Source: Oscillospiraceae bacterium (lineage in GTDB: Bacteria > Bacillota > Clostridia > Oscillospirales > Acutalibacteraceae). From it: 57,402 bases of DNA. The stretch lies in the NCBI GenBank assembly GCA_015065845.1, contig SVPQ01000012.1:1-57402 (forward strand), given 5' to 3'. Positions 7,993 through 15,799 of this stretch are shown here, piece after piece (position 1 is the first letter of the stretch; the number at the start of each line of letters is the position of its first letter). Made by a program: the position numbers and the translations under genes. Below the pieces are notes generated by a model. The model did no database searches and was not told where the DNA came from. It was given only the letters and a program-made list of their open reading frames with translations.

Positions 7993-8916
7993 ATGAAAAC
8001 AAAGAAATTAGTTTTGATTTGTTTTATCACCATTATATTTATAGTGCTTTTAAATAATTTGTTCTATGTGGATTTTCTCGAAATGCTATTTTATAAAACT
8101 GAATCAACAGCAGTTAGTTATGTGTATTTTAATGATGTTTACATTAATGGTTCAAAACTAAATATTGATGATGTTTTAGATGATAAAACTAAAAGTTTAA
8201 AGCAAGTATTTTGTATTGATAATGGTAGAATTTATTTTGCTTATAGTTACACTGTTAATGATAAAACACATTATGTTTTAGCCTCGATTAATAGTGATGA
8301 TTCGGAACTCAAGATTATTTGGGATGAAGTTTTTGATTATATGAATTCATGGGAATGTCAATTTGATTATTATGTTGATTATAGTTCAAGAAATGGTTAT
8401 TACTATGATGGGAAAATTATAGTAACAGATTTTGACAAACTTATTGAATATGATTTAAAAACAGAAGTTTGTCGTATCATGAAATTTTATGAATATGAAC
8501 AACCTATTATCGATTTAGAAATTAAAAAGAATAATTCGCAAGAATATCTTTTTAGTTACAATAATAGTAGCTTTTTGATAAACGAAGATTTTTTTATTGA
8601 AAATAGCGAGGTTGCAAATAAAATTCTTCTCAAAAACAAATTAAGTATATGGAATGGAGATTCACCAACCAATTGTTTTATTGATAGTGTTAAGGTGGTA
8701 GGTGAGCAAGTTTTTGTTGTTTGTAGTATTAAGAATTTTTCAGGGACATCGTATGCAATTGTTTTTGAAATCAATCCTGAACAACAAATTTGCAACTATG
8801 TTGGTTTTAAAATAGTTGGTGGAGTAATACACGATTCTGAATTTTATATTGTTCCAAGAATTGACAATCAAAGACAATCAGGGGACGGTTCTACGATTGA
8901 ATCCGAAAACCCTTGA
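7993..8916 (+). CDS. Hypothetical membrane-anchored protein
   Basis: I do not recognise this 307-residue protein. Residues 5-25 form one hydrophobic helix (LVLICFITIIFIVLLNNLFYV), a signal anchor, so the rest is probably extracytoplasmic. The body is rich in Tyr, Asn, Asp and beta-prone segments, as in beta-propeller-like or DUF5050-like surface proteins, but no motif proves this. The ATG start has GGGGCGGG upstream. Base composition is more AT-rich than the neighbours and it sits in a repeat patch, suggesting recent gain. The final residues (about IDNQRQSGDGSTIESENP) are encoded by a REP-like element (from 8876), so the native C-terminus may be lost. Confidence 0.55.
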   Translation: MKTKKLVLICFITIIFIVLLNNLFYVDFLEMLFYKTESTAVSYVYFNDVYINGSKLNIDDVLDDKTKSLKQVFCIDNGRIYFAYSYTVNDKTHYVLASINSDDSELKIIWDEVFDYMNSWECQFDYYVDYSSRNGYYYDGKIIVTDFDKLIEYDLKTEVCRIMKFYEYEQPIIDLEIKKNNSQEYLFSYNNSSFLINEDFFIENSEVANKILLKNKLSIWNGDSPTNCFIDSVKVVGEQVFVVCSIKNFSGTSYAIVFEINPEQQICNYVGFKIVGGVIHDSEFYIVPRIDNQRQSGDGSTIESENP

Positions 8917-9016
8917 TTATCAACGGTTTTAGCATTGTTTAAAGTTTAATTTAACAAGAAAATCAGGGGTTGGTTGATTGGAAAATACAACCCAATCACA
9001 GAACCGTCCCCTGATT
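8876..9016. mobile_element. MITE-like element with perfect 17-bp terminal inverted repeats
   Basis: AATCAGGGGACGGTTCT at 8876-8892 is repeated as a perfect inverse at 9000-9016, enclosing 107 bases with no gene. The left end overlaps the 3' end of the 307-aa gene and provides its stop codon. The right end is followed by a T run, which may act as a terminator. The core GGGACGGTTCT recurs across 6.8-9.0 kb in both orientations. REP-like sequences of this kind are known to be mobilised by Y1 (RAYT) transposases, but none is in this window. Confidence 0.6.
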
Positions 9017-9039
9017 TTTTGACTTAGTGAGGATTAAGT

Positions 9040-9408
9040 ATGGACTTTGGCTATATATTTATGTTCCTTGGAATCTCAATTCTATCTAGTCTGAATTGTA
9101 AAAATTCAGCAATTGGAATGATAGAAATAATCGGAATAAATTCGCGATATTATCCTAAGGGATATACCAACCCTGCTAAATGGGTTAGGACGCTATTTAA
9201 GATCAAGCAACGGGTAATTCCACGATATCTTTACTTTGAACTTATCATATCTCTTATTTTTGCACTCATTGGCCCAATCAATCTAATTATTTGTGTTGCT
9301 GTAGACTGTTCCCCAGATGTTGTTGGCATATTGGTAATGCTCCATATTTGTTTGGTTATTATTAATATGATTTACTTTTCGATTCTGTCATTTCGTCTAA
9401 AGAGGTAA
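9040..9408 (+). CDS. Hypothetical small membrane protein
   Basis: A 122-residue protein I do not recognise. Three or four hydrophobic segments are visible: FGYIFMFLGISILSSL (3-18), LYFELIISLIFALIGPINLIICVAV (about 63-88) and VGILVMLHICLVIINMIYFSILSF (about 95-118). Between the first and second lies a charged stretch with IGINSRYYPKGYTNPAKWVRTLFKIKQRV. The ATG is preceded by GTGAGGA. It follows the MITE-like element by 23 bases and is bracketed by repeats, consistent with an accessory gene. No conserved catalytic motif is seen. Confidence 0.55.
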   Translation: MDFGYIFMFLGISILSSLNCKNSAIGMIEIIGINSRYYPKGYTNPAKWVRTLFKIKQRVIPRYLYFELIISLIFALIGPINLIICVAVDCSPDVVGILVMLHICLVIINMIYFSILSFRLKR

Positions 9409-9665
9409 TGAATCTTTAGGAAATCATGGGACGGATGATTTAGGTAAGAAGTAATAGTGAATAGTTAAGAAGTGAAAATTCTGATTCACAGGTAGGAGTG
9501 GTTGGTTCAATCACTCCTACTGATTTTATTGGATTGCAACTTACAAGACATTTCAGAATACAAGAAATAATACACTACAAATTATAATTGCCGACCGCAG
9601 GTCCCGAAACTCAGCACTCAGCCTTCAGCACTCAGCACTTTTCTAACGCCAACCTCAAAAACCTC
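9409..9665. repeat. Intergenic repeats before the pheST promoter
   Basis: After the 122-aa gene come a GGGACGG word (9426-9432), a 7-nt-period array (about 9443-9480, units such as GTAAGAA), a terminator hairpin (9492-9520), the motif GCCGACCGCAGGTCCC (9590-9605) and a second 7-nt array with CAGCACT units (9610-9641). No gene is seen. Confidence 0.65.
9492..9520 (+). terminator. Terminator hairpin after the 122-aa gene
   Basis: GTAGGAGTG pairs with CACTCCTAC around a short inner stem and is followed by TGATTTTATT. It would end transcription from the repeat-region genes before the pheST promoter. Confidence 0.6.
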
Positions 9666-9694
9666 TTGCAATTCCCGAAACTTTGTGGTAAAAT
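9666..9694 (+). promoter_or_regulatory. pheST promoter
   Basis: TTGCAA (9666-9671) and TAAAAT (9689-9694) are separated by 17 bases, directly upstream of the T-box leader. It fits a sigma-A promoter with a start near 9701. Confidence 0.7.
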
Positions 9695-9700
9695 ATTTTA

Positions 9701-9950
9701 AACGCGTTGAGCAAGAGAGTAGAAAGCAACTTTTTGTACAGAGAGAAGTGCCACGGCTGAAAGCATTTTCAAAAACAACTTTTGAAGTTCACTTGTGAGC
9801 GGTACGGTTGAAACTAAGTAGGCTGTAACGGGTGTAACCGTTATATTACAAAAGAGTGTTTGCTCTATGGTGAATTTTCACTTACGCAAAAATAAGGGTG
9901 GTACCGCGGAGATGTCTTCGTCCCTTTTGGGATGGGGCGTTATTTTTTTG
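9701..9950 (+). ncRNA. T-box leader (tRNA-Phe) of pheST
   Basis: Senses uncharged tRNA-Phe. The conserved T-box AGGGTGGTACCGCGG is at 9896-9909 and a terminator stem with an eight-base T run ends near 9949. Stem I carries the AGTA loop-E element in GAGCAAGAGAGTA (about 9709-9721). The specifier reads UUC (9788-9790), followed by A, just before CTTG that pairs with CAAG at the base of stem I. UUC agrees with the downstream genes and serves as an internal reference for reading the two other T-boxes in this window. Confidence 0.93.
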
Positions 9951-10021
9951 CTTTAAAACAAGACAACGCACCCTACCCTGTCACATATAAATAATAATGT
10001 TACTGAAAGGAAGAACTGAAA

Positions 10022-11098
10022 ATGCTTGAAAATGCAAATGCTTTAAAAGAGCAATTTTTAGAAAAAGTTAATAGTGCAACTTCTTCCGCAGAACTCGAAC
10101 AATTAAGAATTGAGTTTCTCGGTAAAAAAGGCCCTATTACATCTCTTATGAGCGAGTTAAGAAATATTCCTAACGAGCAAAAGAAAGAAGCAGGTCAGAT
10201 TATCAATGAAGTAAAACAATTCATTGAAAAAACACTTGGCGAAAAGAATGAAGAAATCAAAAAAGCAGAAGAAGAAGCACTTATAAATTCTGCTGAAGAT
10301 TATGATGTTTCATTTCCTCTTAACGAAGACAAGGGTTCTTATCACCCAATTACTCTTGTTCAAAGAGAAGTTGAAGATATTTTCGCTGGTATGGGTTTCT
10401 CAATTGAAGACTATGACGAAATTGTTGATGATTACCATTGTTTTGAAGCACTTAACATTCCAAAACATCACCCAGCACGTGATATGCAGGACACTTACTA
10501 TTTAAGTTCAAATCAACTTTTAAAAACTCACACATCTGCGGCACAGAATGCTATTCTTATTAAATATAAAAAAGAATTAGAAAATAACAGACCTATAAGA
10601 GTTATTTTCCCTGGCAGATGCTTCAGAAACGAAAAAATTGACGCTTGTCACGAAAATACATTCTTCCAGATGGAAGGCATTATGGTTGATAAAGATATTT
10701 CTATTTCTAACCTCATTTACTTTATGAAAACTATGCTTTCAGAAGTTTTCAACCGTGATGTTACTGTTCGTTTAAGACCTGGTTTCTTCCCATTCGTTGA
10801 ACCTGGTTTTGAACTTGACATTCAGTGTCTTATCTGTGGTGGTGACGGTTGCCCGTCTTGTAAAGGTTCAGGTTGGCTTGAACTCTGCCCTTGCGGTATG
10901 ATTCACCCTAATGTTTTATCTATGGGTGGCATCGACCCTGAAGAATACACAGGTTTCGCTTTTGGTTTAGGTTTAACACGTCTTGCTATGATGCGTTACG
11001 GAATTAAAGATATCCGTGTATTTAACAGTTGCAATTTAAAATCACTTTCACAATTCACAAACAGAACTTTTATTGATGATGAAAAGGAGGGTAAATAA
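10022..11098 (+). CDS. pheS: Phenylalanine--tRNA ligase alpha subunit
   Basis: Catalytic subunit of the (alpha-beta)2 enzyme that charges tRNA-Phe. The 358-residue protein has an N-terminal coiled-coil (about 1-90, charged Lys/Glu), then class II motifs: motif 2 in FPGRCFRNEKIDACHENTFFQMEG and motif 3 in GFAFGLGLTRLAMM. A Cys-rich insert (CLICGGDGCPSCKGSGWLELCPC), seen in Clostridia-type PheS, may bind zinc. The ATG follows GAAAGGAAG. Its TAA stop overlaps the pheT ATG by one base (TAATG), giving translational coupling. Expression is controlled by the upstream Phe T-box. Confidence 0.97.
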   Translation: MLENANALKEQFLEKVNSATSSAELEQLRIEFLGKKGPITSLMSELRNIPNEQKKEAGQIINEVKQFIEKTLGEKNEEIKKAEEEALINSAEDYDVSFPLNEDKGSYHPITLVQREVEDIFAGMGFSIEDYDEIVDDYHCFEALNIPKHHPARDMQDTYYLSSNQLLKTHTSAAQNAILIKYKKELENNRPIRVIFPGRCFRNEKIDACHENTFFQMEGIMVDKDISISNLIYFMKTMLSEVFNRDVTVRLRPGFFPFVEPGFELDIQCLICGGDGCPSCKGSGWLELCPCGMIHPNVLSMGGIDPEEYTGFAFGLGLTRLAMMRYGIKDIRVFNSCNLKSLSQFTNRTFIDDEKEGK

Positions 11099-13461
11099 TG
11101 TTTGTTTCTATTAACTGGATTAAAGAATATGTTGACCTTTCTGGTCTTGACATAAAAAAACTTATTGAAAGTTTTACCCTTGCTACTGCTGAAGTAGAGG
11201 ACATCATTGTTAAAGGTGAAGATATTAAAAATGTTGTAGTCGGTGAAATTCTTTCTATTGAAAATCACCCGAATTCTAAAAAACTTCATCTTCTCAAGGT
11301 TGATGGTGGCGACAAAGTTTACGATGTTGTATGTGGTGCACCTAATGTAAGAGAAAATATGAAAATTGCTTTTGTTAAAGCTGGCGGTAAAGTTCCTGCC
11401 GGTGACATTACAAAGGCAACAGTTGCGGGTTACGAATCAGAGGGTATGTGTTGTTCTGCTTACGAACTTGGTCTTTCTGATGATAAATCCGGACTTATGG
11501 AAATTGATGTTGATGTTCCTAATGGTACAGATTTAAAAGAGATTTACCCTATTGACGATATTATTTTTGAAGTTGATAACAAATCTCTTACAAACCGCCC
11601 TGACCTCTGGGGTCACTACGGTATTGCCCGTGAATTCGCAGCCCTTGCAGGCAGAGAGTTAAAACCACTTAATCTTTCAGATTTAGCATATAGTGGCGAT
11701 GAAAAAATCAAAGTTACTGTTGAAAGACCTGATTTAGTTTACCGTTATTCTTGTGTTAAGATGGATAATATCACTAAAAACACCAGTCCCCTTTCATTAC
11801 AAATCCGTCTTTATTACTGTGGTATGCGTGGTATCAACTTACTTGCTGACCTTACAAACTACATTATGCTTGAAATGGGTCAACCTACACACGCATTTGA
11901 TGGTAATAAAATTGATGAAATTAAAATCGGCACACCAGAAGCAGATTGTAAATTCACAACTCTTGATAACACTGAAAGAGATATTACAACCGACACACTC
12001 TTAATTAAAAATGCTACAACACCAGTTGCTATTGCAGGTATTATGGGTGGTCTCGACTCTGAAATTGTAGGTGATACAAATTCAGTAGTTCTTGAATGTG
12101 CTAACTTTGATGGTGTTTCTGTTCGTAAATCATCTTCAAGACTTGGTCTTCGTACAGATGCTTCTGCAAGATATGAAAAAATGCTTGACCCTGAAATGAC
12201 TGTAACTGCTGCAAAAAGATTTGCTTACCTCTTACAATCAATTGATGAGGGTGCCAGAGTTGCTTCACAACTTACAGACGAATACACAAAGAAATACCCT
12301 GTAATTGAAATCGACTTTGACAAATCTTATGTTGATAAATACACAGGTATTGATATTTCTACAGAAAGAATTAACACAACTTTAAAATCTCTCGGTTTCG
12401 AAGTTACAATGAATGGTGACAACTTCCACATTAAAGTTCCATCATGGAGAGCAACAAAAGATGTTACCATTAAAGCTGATATCATTGAAGAAATAACCCG
12501 TATTTATGGTTACGACAACTTCAGTATTATTACTACAAAGAGCCCCTTAAAGCCTGTAAGAAGTACTGCAGTCCGTTCTGAAAGTAATGAAATTAAAGAT
12601 ATTTTAGTAAAGCACTACAATCTTCACGAAGTTCACTCATATATCTGGGGTGATGTAAGAAGATACAAAAAATTAGGCATTGAAGTTGAAGACAATGTTA
12701 AAGTTCTTAACATTGAAAGTTCTGACAATGGTACTATCCGTAATTCAATGATTCCTACCCTTTTAGTTGCAGTTTCAGATAATAAAGATTTCAAAGAAAA
12801 CTTCGGTATTTTTGAAATCGGCAGAGTTGTTAAAGGTTTAAAAGCTGACGGCACTGCAAACGAAAGACGCTCATTGGGTGTAGTTCTTTTCGATAAAAAA
12901 GGCACTGAAAAAGATTTATACTTCAAAGCACTCAATATGGTTAATACTCTTGTGCTTTCAATCAAGCACAAAGCCCCTGAATTCAACAAGGTTCAGCCAG
13001 TTCACGCTTATGAACATCCAAAGAACACTGCTGAAATTCTTGTAAGTAACAAAAATGTAGGTACAGTTCACACACTTCATCCATCAGTTTTAAGTAAACT
13101 CGACAAAACAGGTAAAGCAGTTTGTATTGAAATTGATATTGATGATTTAATTGAAGTTTCAAATGATAACATTGCTTTTGTTGAACCATCTACACAGCAA
13201 TCAACTTACTACGACCTTTCTTTAGATATTTCTAATGGTGCTAAATTCTCTGAACTCAAAAAATGTTGGGATGCACTCGAAAAAGAAGAACTCACAAATG
13301 TTAATGTTATTGACACATTCGAGAAAGATGGCATTAAGAGTATCGCTGTAAGATTTATCTTCTCATCAAAAGAGAGAACTCTTGAAATGGAAGAAGTTCA
13401 GGGTTGGATTGACACTATCTTAGAAAATCTTTCTAAGATAAATGTAAGTCTTAAAAAATAA
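11098..13461 (+). CDS. pheT: Phenylalanine--tRNA ligase beta subunit
   Basis: The 787-residue partner of PheS, of the bacterial full-length type. Domain order: N-terminal domain (1-40), EMAP-like tRNA-binding domain (about 40-150, with ENHPNSKKLHLLKVD and VVCGAPNVRENMKIA), B3/B4 editing domain (about 200-390, with NPLADLTNYIMLE-like LLADLTNYIMLEMGQP), B5 domain, the inactive class II-like core, and the C-terminal ferredoxin-fold anticodon-binding domain (about 690-787). It starts on the last base of the pheS stop codon. No terminator-like hairpin is obvious before the next promoter at 13498. Confidence 0.97.
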   Translation: MFVSINWIKEYVDLSGLDIKKLIESFTLATAEVEDIIVKGEDIKNVVVGEILSIENHPNSKKLHLLKVDGGDKVYDVVCGAPNVRENMKIAFVKAGGKVPAGDITKATVAGYESEGMCCSAYELGLSDDKSGLMEIDVDVPNGTDLKEIYPIDDIIFEVDNKSLTNRPDLWGHYGIAREFAALAGRELKPLNLSDLAYSGDEKIKVTVERPDLVYRYSCVKMDNITKNTSPLSLQIRLYYCGMRGINLLADLTNYIMLEMGQPTHAFDGNKIDEIKIGTPEADCKFTTLDNTERDITTDTLLIKNATTPVAIAGIMGGLDSEIVGDTNSVVLECANFDGVSVRKSSSRLGLRTDASARYEKMLDPEMTVTAAKRFAYLLQSIDEGARVASQLTDEYTKKYPVIEIDFDKSYVDKYTGIDISTERINTTLKSLGFEVTMNGDNFHIKVPSWRATKDVTIKADIIEEITRIYGYDNFSIITTKSPLKPVRSTAVRSESNEIKDILVKHYNLHEVHSYIWGDVRRYKKLGIEVEDNVKVLNIESSDNGTIRNSMIPTLLVAVSDNKDFKENFGIFEIGRVVKGLKADGTANERRSLGVVLFDKKGTEKDLYFKALNMVNTLVLSIKHKAPEFNKVQPVHAYEHPKNTAEILVSNKNVGTVHTLHPSVLSKLDKTGKAVCIEIDIDDLIEVSNDNIAFVEPSTQQSTYYDLSLDISNGAKFSELKKCWDALEKEELTNVNVIDTFEKDGIKSIAVRFIFSSKERTLEMEEVQGWIDTILENLSKINVSLKK

Positions 13462-13497
13462 TTAATATTTTTGTCGATATTTCTTAATAAATTACTG

Positions 13498-13526
13498 TTG
13501 TATTTTTATAAATAATAGTTTATAAT
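13498..13526 (+). promoter_or_regulatory. ireB promoter
   Basis: TTGTAT (13498-13503) and TATAAT (13521-13526) with a 17-base spacer, 30 bases before the ireB start codon. Confidence 0.7.
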
Positions 13527-13556
13527 AGAAATATAAATTTTCTGGGAGGTGTTCTT

Positions 13557-13802
13557 GTGACAGATAAAACCATTCAATTTGCAATAAGAGACGAGCACGA
13601 AAAAGAGATGAGGGAAATTCTCATTCAGGTTTACAATGCACTTGTAGAGAAAGGTTATAACCCTACCAGCCAACTTGTAGGTTACATTTTGTCGGAGGAC
13701 CCAACCTACATTACAACACACAACAATGCAAGAAGTTTAATTCGTAAGATTGACAGAGATGAACTTTTACAAGCTCTTCTCAAAACATATCTTAACAGTT
13801 AA
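13557..13802 (+). CDS. IreB family regulatory phosphoprotein (UPF0297)
   Basis: Small cytoplasmic protein of 81 residues starting at GTG, with GGGAGGT seven bases upstream. The core [45 protein letters not shown] is the hallmark of UPF0297/IreB. In Enterococcus, IreB is phosphorylated on N-terminal threonines by the PASTA kinase IreK and modulates cell-wall stress and cephalosporin resistance; here Thr residues are present in MTDKTIQF. In many Firmicutes it sits beside ruvX/yrrK and a DUF1292 gene, which are not here; instead a 98-residue protein follows. Confidence 0.9.
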   Translation: MTDKTIQFAIRDEHEKEMREILIQVYNALVEKGYNPTSQLVGYILSEDPTYITTHNNARSLIRKIDRDELLQALLKTYLNS

Positions 13803-13833
13803 TTAAACTTTAAAAGAATAAGGAGTGTTTAGT

Positions 13834-14130
13834 TTGGCTAAATCAGAAACAAGTTTTCTTACCTATAAAGGTAAACCACTTGTTCGTAAGGGTAATACAC
13901 TTTATTATGGTGATATGAATGACCCCTTCGTACTTATGCTCTCTGTTGCGGATTCTCACGAGGTTCACGGTGTTCAGATTGCTGACAAAGTTACAGTTCA
14001 GCTTTTAAATACTGACCCGAATGTAAACCCATTACAAGCAATTGTTAAAAAGGCTGAAAAAAAAGGTCTTTGGGCTGCAATGGATATCGGCGTTGTATGG
14101 CTCGAAAGAGCGCTTAAAGATGCAGAATAA
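13834..14130 (+). CDS. Conserved hypothetical 98-residue protein, co-transcribed with ireB
   Basis: Begins at TTG (13834) with AGGAG at 13821-13825. The GTG at 13825 overlaps that ribosome site and is unlikely. The sequence MAKSETSFLTYKGKPLVRKGNTLYYGDMNDPFVLML is followed by DKVTVQLLNTDPN and an alpha-helical tail ending GVVWLERALKDAE. It has no transmembrane segment or known catalytic motif. I recall similar small proteins as conserved in Clostridia but cannot name a function. It lies 31 bases after ireB and is followed by a strong terminator, so it probably shares the ireB transcript. Confidence 0.8.
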   Translation: MAKSETSFLTYKGKPLVRKGNTLYYGDMNDPFVLMLSVADSHEVHGVQIADKVTVQLLNTDPNVNPLQAIVKKAEKKGLWAAMDIGVVWLERALKDAE

Positions 14131-14136
14131 AAAACA

Positions 14137-14165
14137 GGCTATTGCGTAAGCAATAGCCGTTTTTT
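14137..14165 (+). terminator. Terminator of the ireB transcript
   Basis: A perfect 9-bp stem GGCTATTGC/GCAATAGCC with a GTAA loop, followed by GTTTTTTA. Confidence 0.92.
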
Positions 14166-14168
14166 ATT

Positions 14169-14341
14169 CAGGTGTTAGATATTAGAGGTTAGGTTCTAGC
14201 TTTTAATAACGGTCAATGATATATATAAAAACAAAAAACTATCATTTTAGTTTTTACTCAAAATGATAGTTTTTCATTGCATTTTTTACGAGAAGTTTAT
14301 CTATTTCCTATTTCCTAATATCTAACACCTAACACCTATTT
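14169..14341. repeat. Inverted heptanucleotide arrays around a bidirectional terminator
   Basis: Plus-strand units AGGTGTT-AGATATT-AGAGGTT-AGGTTCT (14169-14201) are mirrored by minus-strand units GGTGTTA-GGTGTTA-GATATTA-GGAAATA-GGAAATA (14337-14296). The two arrays share GGTGTTAGATATTAG in inverse orientation. Between them lies the hairpin at 14234-14274. Confidence 0.75.
14234..14274. terminator. Bidirectional terminator between convergent genes
   Basis: A perfect 15-bp stem with A/T runs on both sides (14234-14248 with 14260-14274) separates the plus-strand ireB transcript and the minus-strand ECF gene. Confidence 0.8.
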
Positions 14342-14840
14342 TCTCCAAAACTTTCTGTTTCTCAAGCACTTTAATTAAAATAACCGCAAGAGTGAACCCT
14401 GCCACACCCTGAATCAAGTTCATTGGGATATTTGCAAGTGACGGCTTGAAGCCATACATAAAACCTTCAAAAATGTAATAACCGAGTACCATCCAGAGTT
14501 CTGCTAAAACACCCGATAACACTTTAATTAAGTTCAGGTTCTTTGATTTTAAAATTCTGGTAATCAAATAAACTACAAGTACCATTAAACCTTTTATAAC
14601 AAATGTTGCGGGTGCATAAGCGGTGTAACCCGAAAGAATATCTGCTAAAGCAGAACCGATACCAGCCGCTAAAAAACCATAACCACAAGGTAAAGTAAAG
14701 GATGCAACAAGTATTACACAGTCACCTAGATTTATGTAACCGTTAAGCGGTGTCGGAATTTTTACTACCATTGTCGCAACACACACTAAAGCGGCAAAAA
14801 GTGCTGAGATTATTGTAAGTTTTAATTTTTGATTTTTCAT
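14322..14840 (-). CDS. ECF transporter S component, substrate unknown
   Basis: Integral membrane protein of 172 residues with about five to six helices. The segment IPTPLNGYINLGDCVILVASFTLPCGYGFLAAGIGSALADILSGY matches S components of energy-coupling factor transporters (vitamin/cofactor uptake), where GxGSALADILxGY is a conserved helix. The shared EcfAAT module is not in the window. No riboswitch was recognised upstream, so the substrate stays open. The C-terminal residues IGVRC and the stop codon are encoded by a 7-nt repeat (GGTGTTA units), which means repeat growth has replaced the native C-terminus. Confidence 0.82.
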   Translation of the reverse strand: MKNQKLKLTIISALFAALVCVATMVVKIPTPLNGYINLGDCVILVASFTLPCGYGFLAAGIGSALADILSGYTAYAPATFVIKGLMVLVVYLITRILKSKNLNLIKVLSGVLAELWMVLGYYIFEGFMYGFKPSLANIPMNLIQGVAGFTLAVILIKVLEKQKVLEKIGVRC

Positions 14841-14855
14841 AGGAAAGACCTTCTT

Positions 14856-15110
14856 CTATTTTATATTTTTTCCACAATAAGCAACCAATAACATAACAAT
14901 GCCAATTACCACTGGGAACCCCCAGCTTAAAACAAGTTCAATTTGCTCAGAATTAATATAGTGTGATAGAATCGAAAAAAAGCAACCAGCACCTAAATAA
15001 ATTACTACTAATAAAAATGAGTTTCTACCACTTTTTCGTAATTTTGTCCAACTTAGTATTAAAGAAACAAAAAGAAATACCGAAATTAATATTCCTAATA
15101 TCATTTTCAT
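14856..15110 (-). CDS. Hypothetical 84-residue membrane protein
   Basis: Three hydrophobic helices are visible: MILGILISVFLFVSLILSW, FLLVVIYLGAGCFFSILSHYI and ELVLSWGFPVVIGIVMLLVAYC. I do not recognise a family. An in-frame GTG at 15125 exists, but AGGTGAT ends 5 bases before the ATG at 15110, so the shorter form is chosen. It lies 15 bases before the ECF S component start and probably shares its transcript; a partner or accessory role is only a guess. Confidence 0.65.
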   Translation of the reverse strand: MKMILGILISVFLFVSLILSWTKLRKSGRNSFLLVVIYLGAGCFFSILSHYINSEQIELVLSWGFPVVIGIVMLLVAYCGKNIK

Positions 15111-15152
15111 ATTATCACCTTTCACGGGCGATCAAAGGTCTACCCCCTACGA

Positions 15153-15174
15153 TACTAACAACTAACAACTAAAT
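15153..15174. repeat. Short heptanucleotide array next to the multi-hairpin element
   Basis: Three units close to ACTAACA (period 7) directly adjoin the terminal repeat of the 131-bp element. Confidence 0.6.
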
Positions 15175-15305
15175 AGCGATATATACTCGCTTCGCTCGTA
15201 TGCGATATGATATAAATCCACGAATCACGCCGAAGGCATATCGCTTTGCGAAGCAAAATATCGCACCGCAAGGTATATCGCAAATCCGCAAGGATTTATA
15301 TCGCT
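15175..15305. mobile_element. 131-bp multi-hairpin element with AGCGATATA termini
   Basis: The element begins AGCGATATATA and ends TATATCGCT (inverted termini). Inside, mini-hairpins follow one another, separated by ATATCGC-like spacers: a GCTTCGC core near 15188, GCC-GAA-GGC, TTTGC-TTC-GCAAA on the minus strand, ACC-GCAA-GGT and AAATCC-GCAA-GGATTT. No open frame is present. It lies in the gap between rpiB and the 84-aa gene. It resembles a mobile structured repeat, possibly a MITE, rather than a gene. Confidence 0.65.
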
Positions 15306-15342
15306 GAGAACGGAGAAATCTTTATAAGATTTCTCCATTCTC
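15306..15342 (-). repeat. 16-bp inverted repeat centred on the rpiB stop codon
   Basis: The last 16 coding bases of rpiB (15342-15327) are repeated in inverse at 15321-15306 with a single G-U compatible change. The 5-base loop contains the TAA stop. In RNA this is a strong hairpin. The downstream arm ends exactly where the 131-bp element starts. Confidence 0.8.
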
Positions 15343-15768
15343 AATAGCCATAATCTGGTCAACACGTCTTTGGTGTCTGCCACCTTCAAATTCTGTTGAA
15401 AGGAATACATCAACCAATTCACAAGCGGCACCGCCACCGATAACTCTTGCACCCATACAGAGGACATTTGCATCATTATGTAAACGGGTGAATTTTGCAC
15501 TGAAATAGTCTGAACAACAAGCGGCACGAATACCTTTAACTTTATTTGCCGCCATAGAAATACCAATACCTGTACCACAACAAAGAATTGCTTTATCTGC
15601 ATATCCTTCTGTTACTTTTAAACAAGCTATTTGTGCAAATTTTGCGTAGTCAACTGAATCCGTAGAATGTGCACCACAATCAATAAATTCAATATTTTTT
15701 TCTTCTAAAAATTTTTTTATTTCTTCCTTTAATGGAAATCCTGCGTGGTCTGATGCAATAGCTATCAT
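15322..15768 (-). CDS. rpiB: Ribose 5-phosphate isomerase B
   Basis: Interconverts ribose 5-phosphate and ribulose 5-phosphate in the pentose phosphate pathway. The 148-residue protein has the N-terminal IASDHAG (Asp7-His8), the catalytic Cys64 in CCGTGIGISMAANKVKGIRAA, and TRLHNDANVLCMGARVIG with the conserved His, all typical of RpiB/LacAB. Length matches the family. The ATG has AAAGAGGG upstream. It lies 31 bases after tsaB and is likely the third gene of the tsaE-tsaB-rpiB transcript. The stop codon lies in the loop of a 16-bp inverted repeat, which could serve as terminator or mRNA stabiliser. Confidence 0.95.
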   Translation of the reverse strand: MIAIASDHAGFPLKEEIKKFLEEKNIEFIDCGAHSTDSVDYAKFAQIACLKVTEGYADKAILCCGTGIGISMAANKVKGIRAACCSDYFSAKFTRLHNDANVLCMGARVIGGGAACELVDVFLSTEFEGGRHQRRVDQIMAIENGEIL

Positions 15769-15799
15769 TTTAAAATCCCTCTTTCAATTTATACTTTAA

